Source: Puccinia triticina (Eukaryota; Basidiomycota; Pucciniomycetes; Pucciniales; Pucciniaceae). Taken from it: a stretch of DNA of 64,000 bases. The stretch lies in the NCBI RefSeq assembly GCF_026914185.1, contig NC_070558.1, positions 7,635,501 to 7,699,500 of the forward strand, read 5' to 3'. The notes beneath the pieces are model-generated. The model saw only the letters and a list, made by a program, of their open reading frames with translations, was not told the DNA's origin and made no database searches. Both the position numbers and the translations under genes were made by a program. Below, piece by piece: positions 21,151-32,084 of this stretch; within the stretch, counting starts at the first letter, position 1, and the number at the start of each line of letters is the position of its first letter.

Positions 21151-21300
21151 ATCTAGGCCTCCTTGGCAAGAGGTAAAACTGCCTAGGCCTCCTTGGCAAG
21201 AGGTAAAACTTCCTGGGCCTCCTTGGTAAGAGGTAAATCTGCCTACTCTCTCCTCAGCAAGAGACAAAACTTCTCATGTCTCCTCAGCAAGAGATAAAAT
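21151..21300 (+). repeat. five ~30-bp tandem repeats in gypsy-2
   Basis: Units of 30 bp based on GCCTAGGCCTCCTTGGCAAG plus AGGTAAAACT run from 21151; the last two are diverged (CTCCTCAGCAAGAGA). No function can be assigned. Confidence 0.75.
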
Positions 21301-22264
21301 TGCTATGTGTAAACGTATACTTGGCTCCTCAGCATGAAATTCAAACGGCTATGAACAGGAAATTCAACAACAAGCGCAATATGGAATTACAGATCAAAAT
21401 TGGAGGACCACAGAATATTATGGACAGTTTTAGGCATAGGAATTCAAGCATTTTTATACTTCAAGACTTAGTATATAGAATATATTGGAAAGCATTTGGT
21501 AGGCAAACAGTTTCCCTTGTTTAGCTGAGGGAATAGGGTGGGCCAATTTGAAAACAAGTTACATTTTTTTTAGTATGAAGAGTAGTCAGTCATTAGAGGT
21601 TACAATCATTGGGATATTCAAAGGATAGGAAAATGGACGGACGGACGTTTGGAACCGGAAGATACTAGCGGGCGAAATGGATGGGGTGGAATAGGACTTG
21701 GAATTTTATAGCAAAACAACAGGGCAAAATAAGAGTATTTCGGATTAGCGGGGTTCATCGATTGCGGGCATCAGGACTGGAAAAATTTGTAGAATCAGAT
21801 TGAGCAGGTATCAGGAGGGAAGGATGAAATAGGCCGGATCTTATTAAATACTGCTTTTCAACAACCTTTTGCGGAATAAACTGGCTTTTTCCTTGGAACA
21901 ATGTCATTGGTGTGGAGAGGAAGAAAGATAGGATTGGGATTTTTTTTTTTTTGGCTTATACTGGATCATGGATGGATGTCACGGAACAACAACAGGGATT
22001 ACAGTTAAGATGTAGTGGTGAATTTAGACATTTGGGACTTGGAATTGGACTAGTTGTAGGGAGGGGAGATGAATCAGTAATTTTAGAAGACCTTGTTTCA
22101 ACTGGCGCTTTGGTATAGGAGGAAAATAACTATTGGACACGGCAAAAATGGGACTCAAAATATTAGATTGGGAAGAACGGAAATCACGACTGTTGGACAA
22201 TTCTTTTGGTGAATAATTGAATATGGTTCTTTTGGCATTTGTCACGAATGCTGTGGACAGCATT
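21301..22264. other. gypsy-2 3' internal region, nothing recognised
   Basis: No coding or RNA structure could be supported between the 30-bp repeats and the polypurine tract. Confidence 0.45.
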
Positions 22265-22266
22265 AA

Positions 22267-22278
22267 GTTGGGGGGGGA
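22267..22278 (+). other. gypsy-2 polypurine tract
   Basis: GTTGGGGGGGGA immediately precedes the 3' LTR, comparable to the gypsy-1 tract. Confidence 0.75.
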
Positions 22279-23855
22279 TGTGGTGCTCCATTGGCGTGAC
22301 AATGCCAAAAGCACATTGCAGAGGTATTGAGACAGCATAGATACAGCTATCATTCATTATAAGAGGAGGAAGTTATATATAATACAAGCAGTGTATGTGT
22401 TGATGGGAGGAATGGATTCATTACAGATACAGACAGATGGATGAGGGATAGTGTTAGCACGGACGGAACGGCAGACTAGGATCATGTAGGATGGACGGCG
22501 TGATCAGGGATGGAATGGAGGACCATGACTAGGTAGGATGGCAGGGAGGTGGAAGGATGTTATCAATAGAAGAGGTGGAAGGTATTGGGAGCACATGTCT
22601 CAACCAGGAATGGAAGGGAGGATGGTGTGGTGTATCAAGTAAGGCAGTGTTATAAGGGTATATTACTTGTGTAAGGGTATATTATCTTTATAAGGGTGGT
22701 ATATTACTTTATAAGGGTCTAGGATTCAGTATGATGGGATATGGATGTAAGTATTAATTAGGGAGGAGGAAGAAGGAAGGATGGAGCAAGGTGGGAGGAG
22801 AGGCTTTGACCCCCAATATTCTGGATGGAAGAAGGCAACAGCTGGACATGCAGGCATATGGTAGGTTACGGAAGGTTGTTTGGGTCACCTAGCAACACAT
22901 GATATCATGCAGTGCAGCATATGCAGGCAGAAAAGGTGTTCAAGGAGCCTGCCTGCAGAATCAATTACATCATTCTTTGGCAGGCAGTGCAACACATGCA
23001 TATATTGCTGTGCAACTGATATCCCCTCCTGCAGAATCCATTACCTAATTGTTTGGCAGGCAGTGCAACACATGCATATCTTGCTGTGCAACTGATATCC
23101 CCTGCAGAAAATAGCCCTCACAAGGAGTTCCCCTGGAGCTAAATTCCCTCACCCTTCAATATATAAGGAGGCCTCTTTCCCCCCCTCATCAGATCTTTTC
23201 CCCATCAGCCTACAGAGGTTTGGTCACAGTGGTTAGTTTAGTTACAGTGGTAGTTTAGTGGTATTTTAGTGGTAGTGGTAGTGGTAGTGGTAGTGTTAAG
23301 TTTGAGTCAGTAGTAGTAGTAGTATTCAGGAGCTCTAGTAGTAATTAAAGTGCCTTATCAAGAGATTGTTAAGGAAGAGATTATTACCAACTTCATCAAC
23401 AACAATTATAACAAGTAGTAGTAGTGTAGTAGCAACCAGGAGCTCTAGTATTGATTAAAGTGCCTTATCAAGAGATTGCTTAAGGAAGAGATCATTACCA
23501 ACCTTCTCATCAACAACCCAACATCAACAACAATTGTATTTTACATAATTGATCCCACTGGATTACATTATCCCTCCAGCATCAGAAGTTGTAACAGATC
23601 TGCAAGAATAGTGATTTGAGGAATCTAGGTCTGATAGAGATTACTATACAAAAGTAAGATCTATCTTGGAATCAGCCACATCTTTATAAATATTGATTAC
23701 AAGACTCTTAGTTATTTGCATAGTACCATTAGAGGGGCAGGTCTTTCAAACCACCCGTAAGTTGTAATAGCCTTTCAACCTATTAGCAATTTATTTCCCC
23801 CTCAGAGGATATTTTCACCAAATAAACATTTAAGTGTCCCACAAGAGTCCCTACA
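22279..23855 (+). repeat. gypsy-2 3' LTR
   Basis: This is the second copy of the 1577-bp LTR. It ends in CTACA directly before the CCGG duplication and hAT exon 9. Confidence 0.93.
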
Positions 23856-26449
23856 CCGGAGGATAACTTTGATCGCTGATAATAGTTGATAGGTGTTCAG
23901 TGATTTGGTCGATGTAGATAACTATGTTTGATAGGCAAGCTGAACCCGCATTGGAAACTTGGAGGGTTAATTCGTGGAAAAGACCAAGGACATGCACCAA
24001 ATCTTGTGCCAATTTGAAATCCAATCGATCCAAGTGATGTTTGCGCTTGAGTCCATGTCGTTTATGGCGCTGCCACTCAAGACTTCAAAGTAAGTCAGTT
24101 GATTGAATCCAACTCAAACGGAAAGAGTAGAAGCGAGAACATACACAGCAGCTTCACAACGAACAATACTTTTGATTTGGTAGAAAGTTGAGTTCCATCG
24201 CGTTCGAACGTCTCTCTCCACATTATGCGGAGTCTCACACTGTTTCTCTTGACAAATCTCCACGAACTCGGCTTTTGAATTCGGGGAGAATCTCAATTTC
24301 TTAGCAATTCTACGAAACTGCGGAAGAGATGTGAAGGATATTATGTTAGTTGATGCTCAATGAGTTAGAAATTGAAAGGCTGACCTTAGCCAATGTTTGT
24401 TTGCAAGAGTCAGTTGTATAACTGTCTCCTTCATCTTCTTCGCTAGCTTGGTCGATGTCGGCTTCACTCAGGGAATCATTATCGTCAAAATCTTGTCCAG
24501 GAACGCTTTGAATATCGCTATCTTCGTCTATTAAGGCGGTGGAATCAGCCCTGTTGGCGTGGGAAATGCTAGAAGGGATTTCATGCAAGAAGAAAGAGGT
24601 CAATGAGTGAAATGGAAGGAGGTCTGAGGGGAAATTCAATTCGGAATTACCCTCTGATTTGCTCCTCAATATCTACATCCTCAGAGCAAGAATCATCCGA
24701 GTCACCATCAGCAGAAACGCAGATTTTGTTAGTAGAAGTTTGTCGCTTTTGAGTACCAAACGGCCGGAGGATTGCCTGGACTATTAAATTGAGTATGTGC
24801 GCGAAGCACCAAATCCAGCTTGGCTCGCCCCTAAACCTTGGCCATTTGAGCTTCTTGAGCTCCTTCACCATAACCTCGTTGTTTTTTGCGTTGTCGCTCA
24901 CAAGCCCGCAAATCTACAGAGTCAAGTTTTGTTATATCAGCATTCAAAATTAGAATATATATAATAAATCTTGGCTCACCCGATCCTGAATTCCAAACTT
25001 ATCTGCAACTAAAGCTACCGTCTTAGCCAAGTACTCACCCGTGTGTCTTTGAGAAAGCCTAACAAAGTCTAGAGGCATAGCCTCTAGACTGATATCCTTG
25101 GGGCCAGCTTCGGCTAATCGGTAGACGACTATTCCCAAGATGTCGAATCCGTTTGGCGACTGCCAAGCATCGACTCCAAGATATAAAGCGCCTTTGTGTT
25201 CCTACCAATAGAATAATGATTATCAGAAAGCAATAAAAAAACGAAATGAATGAAAGAATAAAGAGCAACCCACACTTAAGACACCACGGTAGTTGCTTTG
25301 AATCGCTGAATAGAGCATATGAATATGCTTGGAAACGTCCTGCGGTCTTGGTAGATTCTTGAGGACCGTGGGATGGAGGATAGCCTTGTGGCTTGGATCA
25401 GTAAGCGCCGAGAACGGCCTTGCTGCTTCAGCACACCATACTGCGCAGAGTTGAGGAACCTGAAGCCTAAATATCAGCAGCTGAGATTTCAGTTCTCCAA
25501 ACAAGGACCTCTTGACGTACCTCTTTGGCTTGCAATTCGCCAGTTCCGGAAATCCCGAGACTACCCAGCGAGTGACTAGATTTGGTTTCACGTTGTTTTT
25601 GGATGCAGAGGGACGCATGCTTGTTTAGATTGCTACAAGAAGAGTCCGCGGTTGGACGATTAATTTTAATGCCGCACCTAGACAAGGAATAAAATAGATT
25701 CAGAATTGAATAAATATTGTTTATTATGAATAAAATACTCACAATTTGCAAGGATAGGCAATCATTCGCCTTCCATGCTTATCCAATTGATTGGAAAGCT
25801 TGGGCACACCATACGAAGCGTAACTGGAACTGTTCGAGTTTGAAGCGACTTTCTGAGCTCGATCTATACAAAAGAATAATATTGAGTCAGAATTGTATAT
25901 GAGAGAAAAAATGAGGAATTAAAGATACTCACATAACTCTTCCTTGTCGGTGTTGGTCATCATTTGACAAAGTTCAGAGGGTGGGATGCTGGTGCTCTTT
26001 GGAGGATGGACATCTGTATTTAATTCTTGGCTAGTGGTTTGACTTAATTCTTCTTCCGGATTACCTTGGATTGATGATGCTTGAGATGATTGCGGTTTGT
26101 GTCGTTTGCGGGTGGAAGCCATGGTGGAGATGTCCGGTTGAGCTAGAGTAGGTCCGGTCTGCAAGGTGAGGATATAACATATACATCATGACATTGGCTA
26201 CTGCTTTGATGACAGTGCTGTGTATGTCATATGTCACAGGCTACCCAGCTGCGGGACTATAATAGGTGGTGGGCGGTATCTCTGGGAGGTACCCAGGTAC
26301 CGCACCGCTTCTCTCCCAAAAGCTTGTACCTCACACCGCACCCGGCACCGCCTGGCGGGTGCGCAACGGGTGCAAGGGGTACCTGCCAAGCGGTGTGGGG
26401 TACCCCCCAACAGGTACCAAATGTTCATCTCTACAGAGCTGTCACACAC

Positions 26450-27330
26450 ACTGCTCCATCAACAGTGGGTTGCTACTTTACATTTATTGGTAAAGTAGTG
26501 TTGATTTAGTGATTTTTGGTCACTCTACGCAAACCAAACGGGTAACCACCATCCAATCCTGGGCTGTCCCTTAGTTTCCTCATTTTCCTTTTATGTTTCT
26601 TTCCACTTTTCTAGTGCAATTAAACTTTTTTTCTATCCTCTTGGATAGAAACCCACCGATGTAGAACTATATTGTTTAGGTAACCTAGAAGCCTCTTGCT
26701 GCTTCCCAAGTTACTCAGGTATGGGCTAAAGGAGGAGGAGGTTTCACTCCTTCTACTCCTCTTCTCCGTAGGCTGGTGTGCCCCTTGAAAGGGGAGATTT
26801 GGGAGTTGAAGGTTTTGGGATTAAACCTAATGTGATCACCTCCTCCTGGACTTTCCTAGAAGTCCTCAAGTTCTGAGCCCAATGGGCGGGTGGGAACCCT
26901 AACTGGGTGGGTGGGTGGGGCAAAAATTACCAGTAGATTCCTGCAAATGCTTCCGGCGGCTTGGCTATGTTGGCTGAGGTGTTGAGTTGGGGATATCCCT
27001 TGCGTCGGCTCCCTGCCTTCCGCTGGTACGGGTTGCTCTAGATCAACTAGGTGACGGGTTGCCGCCGCAGCCGCCTGCAGCTCTGTAACCTCCAGGCTCC
27101 AGGCTTGTGACCCGGCTGGCCCCTATCTTTGGCCTTTGGGCACCTTGCCTTCCCGGGCTTGGTGCCCAGAACACATCTATTACTTGCCCACCCTTAGACT
27201 TTCTCACCTCCCGCTGCACTCCCAGTAAGCGGCAATGAAATATGGTGCAATATCAATAACACACTGAAGGAGGGTTTTTTTTCAAGTCTGCTACAATATC
27301 TATGCACAGAGAAGCAGTTATTGAGCAATA
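26450..27330. other. intergenic, no gene recognised
   Basis: The stretch to the right of the hAT element shows no supported gene or repeat. It includes some GC-rich low-complexity sequence near 26880-27140. Confidence 0.4.
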
Positions 27331-27424
27331 AAAGGCCATTTTAGGGCAAATTTGGCCTTTCAGTGCTCATCACCAGGGAGGGATTTGATGCACTCTCTAG
27401 AGAGTGCCAGACCGTAATTTTGTC

Positions 27425-28660
27425 AGTTGCTTGGTATGATGTGAGTTCAATGTCATCTGTAACTTTGTTAAACTTCCTCCCCAATAGAAGGGTAACTGTA
27501 GGTGAAGTTGTTGTGAAATGATCTGTCACTCAATGTCAACAAATCATTATTGCTCTGTTGAATTTTTGTGTTTGGTTCATCATGATCACAATTTTGAACA
27601 CAAGCTTCAATGCACAAAGGTGTCGCCAAGAATGTACCTATCCTTATGCTAGAATATTGCTTTATCCAAGTGACAGGCAATATTTTTCATTGCAGAATTG
27701 TTTTAATTCAAAAACCAAACAACACCACATTATGAAAAATACTTGTCAAGTATAGCAACTTCAGAGGATCAGCCAAACGGTGGATGAATCCTAGTTAGTG
27801 ACATATTTCAGCCATGATATTATTTGGGGAGAGTGGTTTGGTATCAAATTTATATTCTTCAAGAACAGGGAAAAAGGTAGGAAAACCTGTGTAACATGAA
27901 ATTTGACTCCCAGAAATACAAAATGTGAAACTACTGGATTTAGTTTTCCCTAAAAATTTTACTAAGTAATGGAACATTCAGGAATTTTAGATTCTGAAGT
28001 GTGAATTGCTTATTATCATTTTGGAATACACACCTTGTGTACAGGACTACACATTGTACAATTTTCATACCTATAGTTAAAACTTACTGAAAAATGCAGG
28101 GTTTAGAGCCACAAATAAAATTGTTCAACACCAAAGGGGGCTAGATTGGTGGAGGTTAACGGGAACTTCAATATCCCCTTGCTTCTGAAAACAGCTGGGG
28201 AAATAATTCAACAGTTTGCCTGAGACCTCCAAGGCAAAGAGTCAATTCTTAAATGCTCACACACATCTTGGTTTGGGTTATGTATGCCTTTTGTCTTTTA
28301 GATTGATTGTCTTCACATATTTTCCATACATATTTTCCATGAATTTTCTCCTGCACGTAGGATTCATTATTCACAGGTAACTTTGTTTCCATGTGCATGG
28401 TGCAAAAATTTGGTGTTGATTGCTCTTATCACATGCCACTTAAGTAGCACAGGCTGCTAGATAAGCCTTTGGTACTGTAGACCTGCTGTATCCAGACCAC
28501 TGAAAATTATTGGCCTTGGAACAGCAGGAGTGGCACGCACATGTGAGGAAAAGAGTTAAAAAAAAATTTGTCTGGTGGTTTGAAGGTGGGCACAAGTAAA
28601 CTATGGGCGCGCGGGGAAACTTGGATTGGTTTTTTATCCCCCTGTGTCCCCCGGGGAGTG
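27425..28660. other. interior of the TIR element, no gene recognised
   Basis: AT-rich sequence with only short open frames; no domain or repeat was recognised. Confidence 0.4.
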
Positions 28661-28679
28661 TTATTTTCTTATGTAATGT

Positions 28680-29620
28680 CTACCCTCAGGTTTGGGCGAA
28701 CGTGAGGGTGGACATTGGCAAGTCGCTGGCACATGTACTGCAAGTTGATGAACAGTGTGTACTGTTCATCGCACTGGGAAAGTCCCAGCTGACTCCCAGT
28801 ACATGCTGGCAATCAAGCTGGGCGTATCCGAGCCTTGTAGGGAGTATAAACTGCCTACCAAGCTCAGATAGGCCCAGATCGATGACCAGCATGTGCTGGT
28901 CATTGGGCTAGGGCTTCTCCGGCTCAACGACAAGCACGAACTGGTCATCAAACTGGCAGAGGCCGCGCTTGGTGACCAGCATGCACTTGTCATCAGCCCC
29001 CTGGCTCTCCGAACTCAAACCCGGAGTACATAGGTCATCAAGCCAGGGAAGCCCTCGCGCGATGACCAGCACATGCTGGTCATCTATCTGGGATATTACG
29101 AGCTCAGTAGGCAGTACATACTGTCCACCGAGCTCTTAAAAGCCCAACTGAATGACCAGTACATGCTGGCTGTTGAGCTGGGATTTTCCCAGCGCAATGT
29201 GGGGTGCATGCCGGTTCACCAGGCTGAGAAAGGCTCCGCTCAACAACCATTATTTGCTGGTCATTGAGCTGAGATTTTCACAGCCTATTACCCTGTAATC
29301 AATTGGATGGTGTCTCCACTTGATGGCCAGTGCACACTGGTCATTGAGAGGAGAAAACCTTCATTTGATGGCCTTACAAACTGGTCATTGAGCAGAGGAT
29401 GTCTCAAATCAATGGCTAGTAATATACATGGCCATCAAGTGAAGCTCTCCAATCAATTGCCAGTACCCAGGCTCATTGATTGGAGTATGTCTCAACTTGA
29501 TGGCCTTCCAAACCACCATTGAGCGGAGGCTTTTGCCACTCAATGCATGTCCATACTGGTACTCAATTGGAGGGTGTATCCACTTGATTTCCAGTACACA
29601 CTGGCCAGTGGAGGATCCCT
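28680..29620. repeat. array of diverged GATGACCAGCA palindromes
   Basis: Units of roughly 55-70 bp are built around imperfect palindromes such as GATGACCAGCACATGCTGGTCATC (at about 29059) separated by short GAGCTC-containing linkers. Units become more diverged toward 29600 (GGTCATTGAG / CTCAATGGC). Related units recur at 30480-30760, 48860-48990 and 49940-50070. Confidence 0.7.
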
Positions 29621-29919
29621 GTGGGTGCCAGCATGAGCAATTGATTTGAGAAAACCAATATTTGAGTTTAACTCACTCAAACACACAAGATTGGATATGG
29701 AACAACTCAGTATGAGTTCAGTATAACCATACTGCTGAACCACAATAAAGTTACACATGAGGGAATGGTTCACATCTGGCAGACTTCCAGGGAGAAATTA
29801 CGGTCTGGCACTCTCTAGAGAGTGCAACCAATCCCTCCCTGGTGCATTATTGTGTTAATTTACCAGTAATGGCCGTATGAAAGGGCCATTTTAGGGAAAA
29901 ATTGGTCTTTCATTACAAA

Positions 29920-30470
29920 TTCAATGACTTTTTACTTTGCCAGTGACGGCCATATGAAGAAAGGCCAGTTACAATAACCGTGAAGCGGCTATCCGCGCGC
30001 TAGCCTTAATGATAACCGTGAAAAAAATAACTGAAGGTTGCTACTTTACTCTGCAGGCCTGGTTATTGTAGAGTAAAGTAGTGACCCACAGGTGGCTCCG
30101 TGATATAAGTTGGAGAGACTTACAACATGATGGATCAACCATGATGTGCAAAACATTCTGGAAGTGTGCATCAGAATAATCAGCAGCCAGTAAATCACCA
30201 TTGATACATTAGGGGGGTTCACAATTGGATTCCACCAGCAACATTTGATCACCTCACCAGTAGAGATGCACACGCTGTGCAATTAAATTTTTAGCCTCAA
30301 ACCAGGAGGATTTTATGCTGGCTGAGCAATGGAAACATACTGGTGCCCATCACACCATGAACCCAGGCGGGTCAAGACCAGCCATCAATCTCACATGTAT
30401 ATATTTATCATACACCTCAACCAATGAAAGGCCAATTATTGGGTCAACCAACACCCATACATGCACCCCA
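29920..30470. other. intergenic, no gene recognised
   Basis: No coding or RNA structure could be supported. Duplicate short phrases of the neighbouring palindrome family are present. Confidence 0.35.
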
Positions 30471-30479
30471 CTCAATTAC

Positions 30480-30760
30480 CAACCTGGTCATTGAGTGGAG
30501 TATTTATCCACTCAATGGCCGGATTGGGTCATCAAGTGGAGTAGTTTTCCACTTGATGACCGGGCTGGTCATTGAGTGGAGTGTGTATCCACTCAATGAC
30601 CGGGTTGGTCATCAAGTGGGGTGTGTGCGTGTGTCCAATCACCGGTGTTGGGGAAGAGTTGAGTGTGTAATTGACCTGATGACCCGTGTTGACCAGCCAT
30701 TGGATGGAGGTATGCATTCCAGGTGATGACTGGTATTGACCGGTCATTGGAAGGGGTGCC
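30480..30760. repeat. GGTCATTGAGTGGAG / CTCAATGACC palindromic repeats
   Basis: Several units of about 60 bp alternate GGTCATTGAGTGGAGT with its complement (TCCACTCAATGACC) around a short TGTGTATCC-type centre. They are related to the array at 28680-29620. Confidence 0.7.
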
Positions 30761-30954
30761 GGTTGGTACATTATGAGTCTAAAATTTTTCTGGTCCCTGT
30801 TGGATGACCAGCAAAGTTTTACCATTTCTGGTGGTAATTTTACGGCCCAAATGTGCATCAGCAAGCAACATTTTATGGGGCCACCAGCAACCAAAAATCC
30901 AATTGTGAACCCCCCTATTGTAAATCTACTTCCCCTCATAAACATGCTGAACCA

Positions 30955-31960
30955 GGGCAAGGGTGAAAGCGCTGCGCTTCAAAAAAGCACAGCGCAGCGG
31001 TTTTGGTGGCCGCTGCGCTGCGCTGAAAGTAGCGGCCCTGCCCGCTGCGCTACCGCTTTTTGGGTCTGGCAAGAAGCAGGGACCCGCTACTTTCAGCGGT
31101 AGCGCAGCGGAACCATTGCTGCGCTACCGCCTTTTGAGCTGGTTGTGTAGCAGGTGAAAGAGGAGGATAAAGTATGGGAGAGAATTAAATGTGTTTCATA
31201 TTTAATGTACTCCGCTGCCAGCCAAAAAAGCGCAGCGCAGCGCAAAGCACAACTATTTTGGTGGCCGCTGCGCGGCGCTGAAAGGAGCGGCCCCGCCCGC
31301 TGCGCTAGCGTTTTTTGGGTCGGGTAAAAAGCGGGGCCCCGCTATTTTCAGCGGTAGCGCAGCGGGACTGGCGCTTCGTTACCGCTTATTGGGCTGACCG
31401 CGCAGCGGTTCCCCGCTGCGCTGCGCTAAAAGAACACTTTTTTGTAGTGCAGCGCAGCGTTTCAGCCTTTCCCGGGGTCTTGTTTGGTTGAAGGCATATA
31501 CAAATTCATCAACTCAAAAGCTGATATGAAAACATAAAAAAACTACTCTACCCAGTACAAAATTGTTAAAGCTGCGCTGTAGCACAGCGAAGCGGTTAGC
31601 GCAGAGGGTTTTTGTGCTGCTGCGCTAAACGCTGGGTTTAGCGGCCAGACCGCTGCGCTAACTGCTTTTTATTTTCCCTAAGAAAATGATTTTAGCACGC
31701 TAAAAAAGGCGGTCACATAGCGCTGGACCGCTGCGCTTCAGCGGTGGCACAGCAGTTTGAAAAAGAAGAAGAAAAAGGGTTGAAATCATGTTAAAAGAGG
31801 TTTAAGATACAATAAACTTCCAATGTCTGCTCAATTAGCGGATAGCGCAGCAGATTTCCGCCTCTTCTGCGCTATTGCTAATTGCCCTGGGCGGGTAGCG
31901 GTCAACCGCTGCGCGTAGCGGGTAGCGCAGCGGTTTTTTCAACAGCTTCCGCTACATGCC
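30955..31960. repeat. GC-rich AGCGCAGCGG palindromic repeats
   Basis: The block is dense in GCGCTGCGCT / AGCGCAGCGG units in both orientations. A fairly distinct module runs from AAGGGTGAAAGCGCTGCGCTTC near 30958 to GCAGCGTTTCAGCCTTTCCC near 31471, and a looser one follows at 31570-31950. The same family appears at 32870-32930 and 58470-58770. No coding content. Confidence 0.75.
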
Positions 31961-32084
31961 TCTGGGAAGTTGTCAAAACAAAAGTGTGTCGCCTGATGAG
32001 AAGTGACACTACGCCTCCTTACCTAGATAACTCTGGGTTTGAATGATTACCAACGCTGGGTTTCCACAACATACAGATCTCTTC

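Larger units (their letters stand above)
14921..23855 (+). mobile_element. gypsy-2: gag-only (non-autonomous) LTR retrotransposon
   Basis: Two 1577-bp direct LTRs (14921-16497 and 22279-23855, offset 7358) begin TGTGG and end CTACA. The flanking duplication is 4 bp, CCGG (14917-14920, 23856-23859). The internal part has a primer-binding site identical to that of gypsy-1, two in-frame gag-like ORFs, about 2.4 kb without recognised genes, and a G-rich polypurine tract. No protease, RT, RNase H or integrase motif was found on either strand, so movement would need enzymes from another element. The LTRs appear identical over the stretches compared, so insertion is recent. Confidence 0.93.
4482..26122 (-). 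pseudogene. hAT transposase gene, 12 exons, split by two LTR retrotransposons
   Basis: Exons read: 26122-25933, 25863-25743, 25677-25521, 25459-25274, 25201-24980, 24913-24651, 24550-24385, 24317-24145, 24082-23856 joined to 14916-14827, 14760-14603, 14527-14314, 14251-14149 joined to 4608-4482. All splice sites are GT..AG and every phase agrees, giving 2397 nt or 798 residues. Visible motifs are a BED-like zinc finger (CKLCGIK...HASLC) near residues 100-130, first catalytic Asp in LGVDAWQS, second Asp in VSDNAKNN, CFAHILNLIVQ, RTRWNSTF, and the C-terminal dimerisation block ATSVDVERAFSFGRDYVSS. The transposase would cut and paste the element by its DDE/RNase-H fold. It cannot be made from this copy because gypsy-2 sits in exon 9 and gypsy-1 in exon 12. 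No other lesion was seen, so the disruptions are probably recent. Confidence 0.9.
4189..26433 (-). mobile_element. hAT DNA transposon interrupted by two nested LTR retrotransposons
   Basis: The outer boundaries are set by an 8-bp duplication, CAGAGCTG, at 4181-4188 and 26434-26441, the size expected for hAT insertions. Just inside are inverted termini: TAGAGAATAACATTTG at 4189 on the left and TAGAGATGAACATTTG (reverse strand) from 26433 on the right. Both are followed inward by GGTACCTGTTGG-like, GC-rich subterminal repeats. Subtracting gypsy-1 (4613-14148) and gypsy-2 (14921-23855), each with one 4-bp duplication, leaves about 3.8 kb, a normal length for an autonomous hAT element. The transposase runs on the minus strand from 26122 to 4482. 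Confidence 0.92.
27330..29915. mobile_element. putative non-autonomous element with ~50-bp inverted termini
   Basis: The segment 27371-27420 is repeated in inverted orientation at 29795-29844 with about 48 of 50 bases matching. Each copy contains the perfect 18-bp palindrome GCACTCTCTAGAGAGTGC. Further outward both ends carry a palindromic AAAGGCC...GGCCTTT-type block (27330-27360 and about 29880-29912). No transposase ORF lies between them; instead there is a palindromic array (28680-29620). Exact ends and target duplication were not resolved. Confidence 0.6.
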
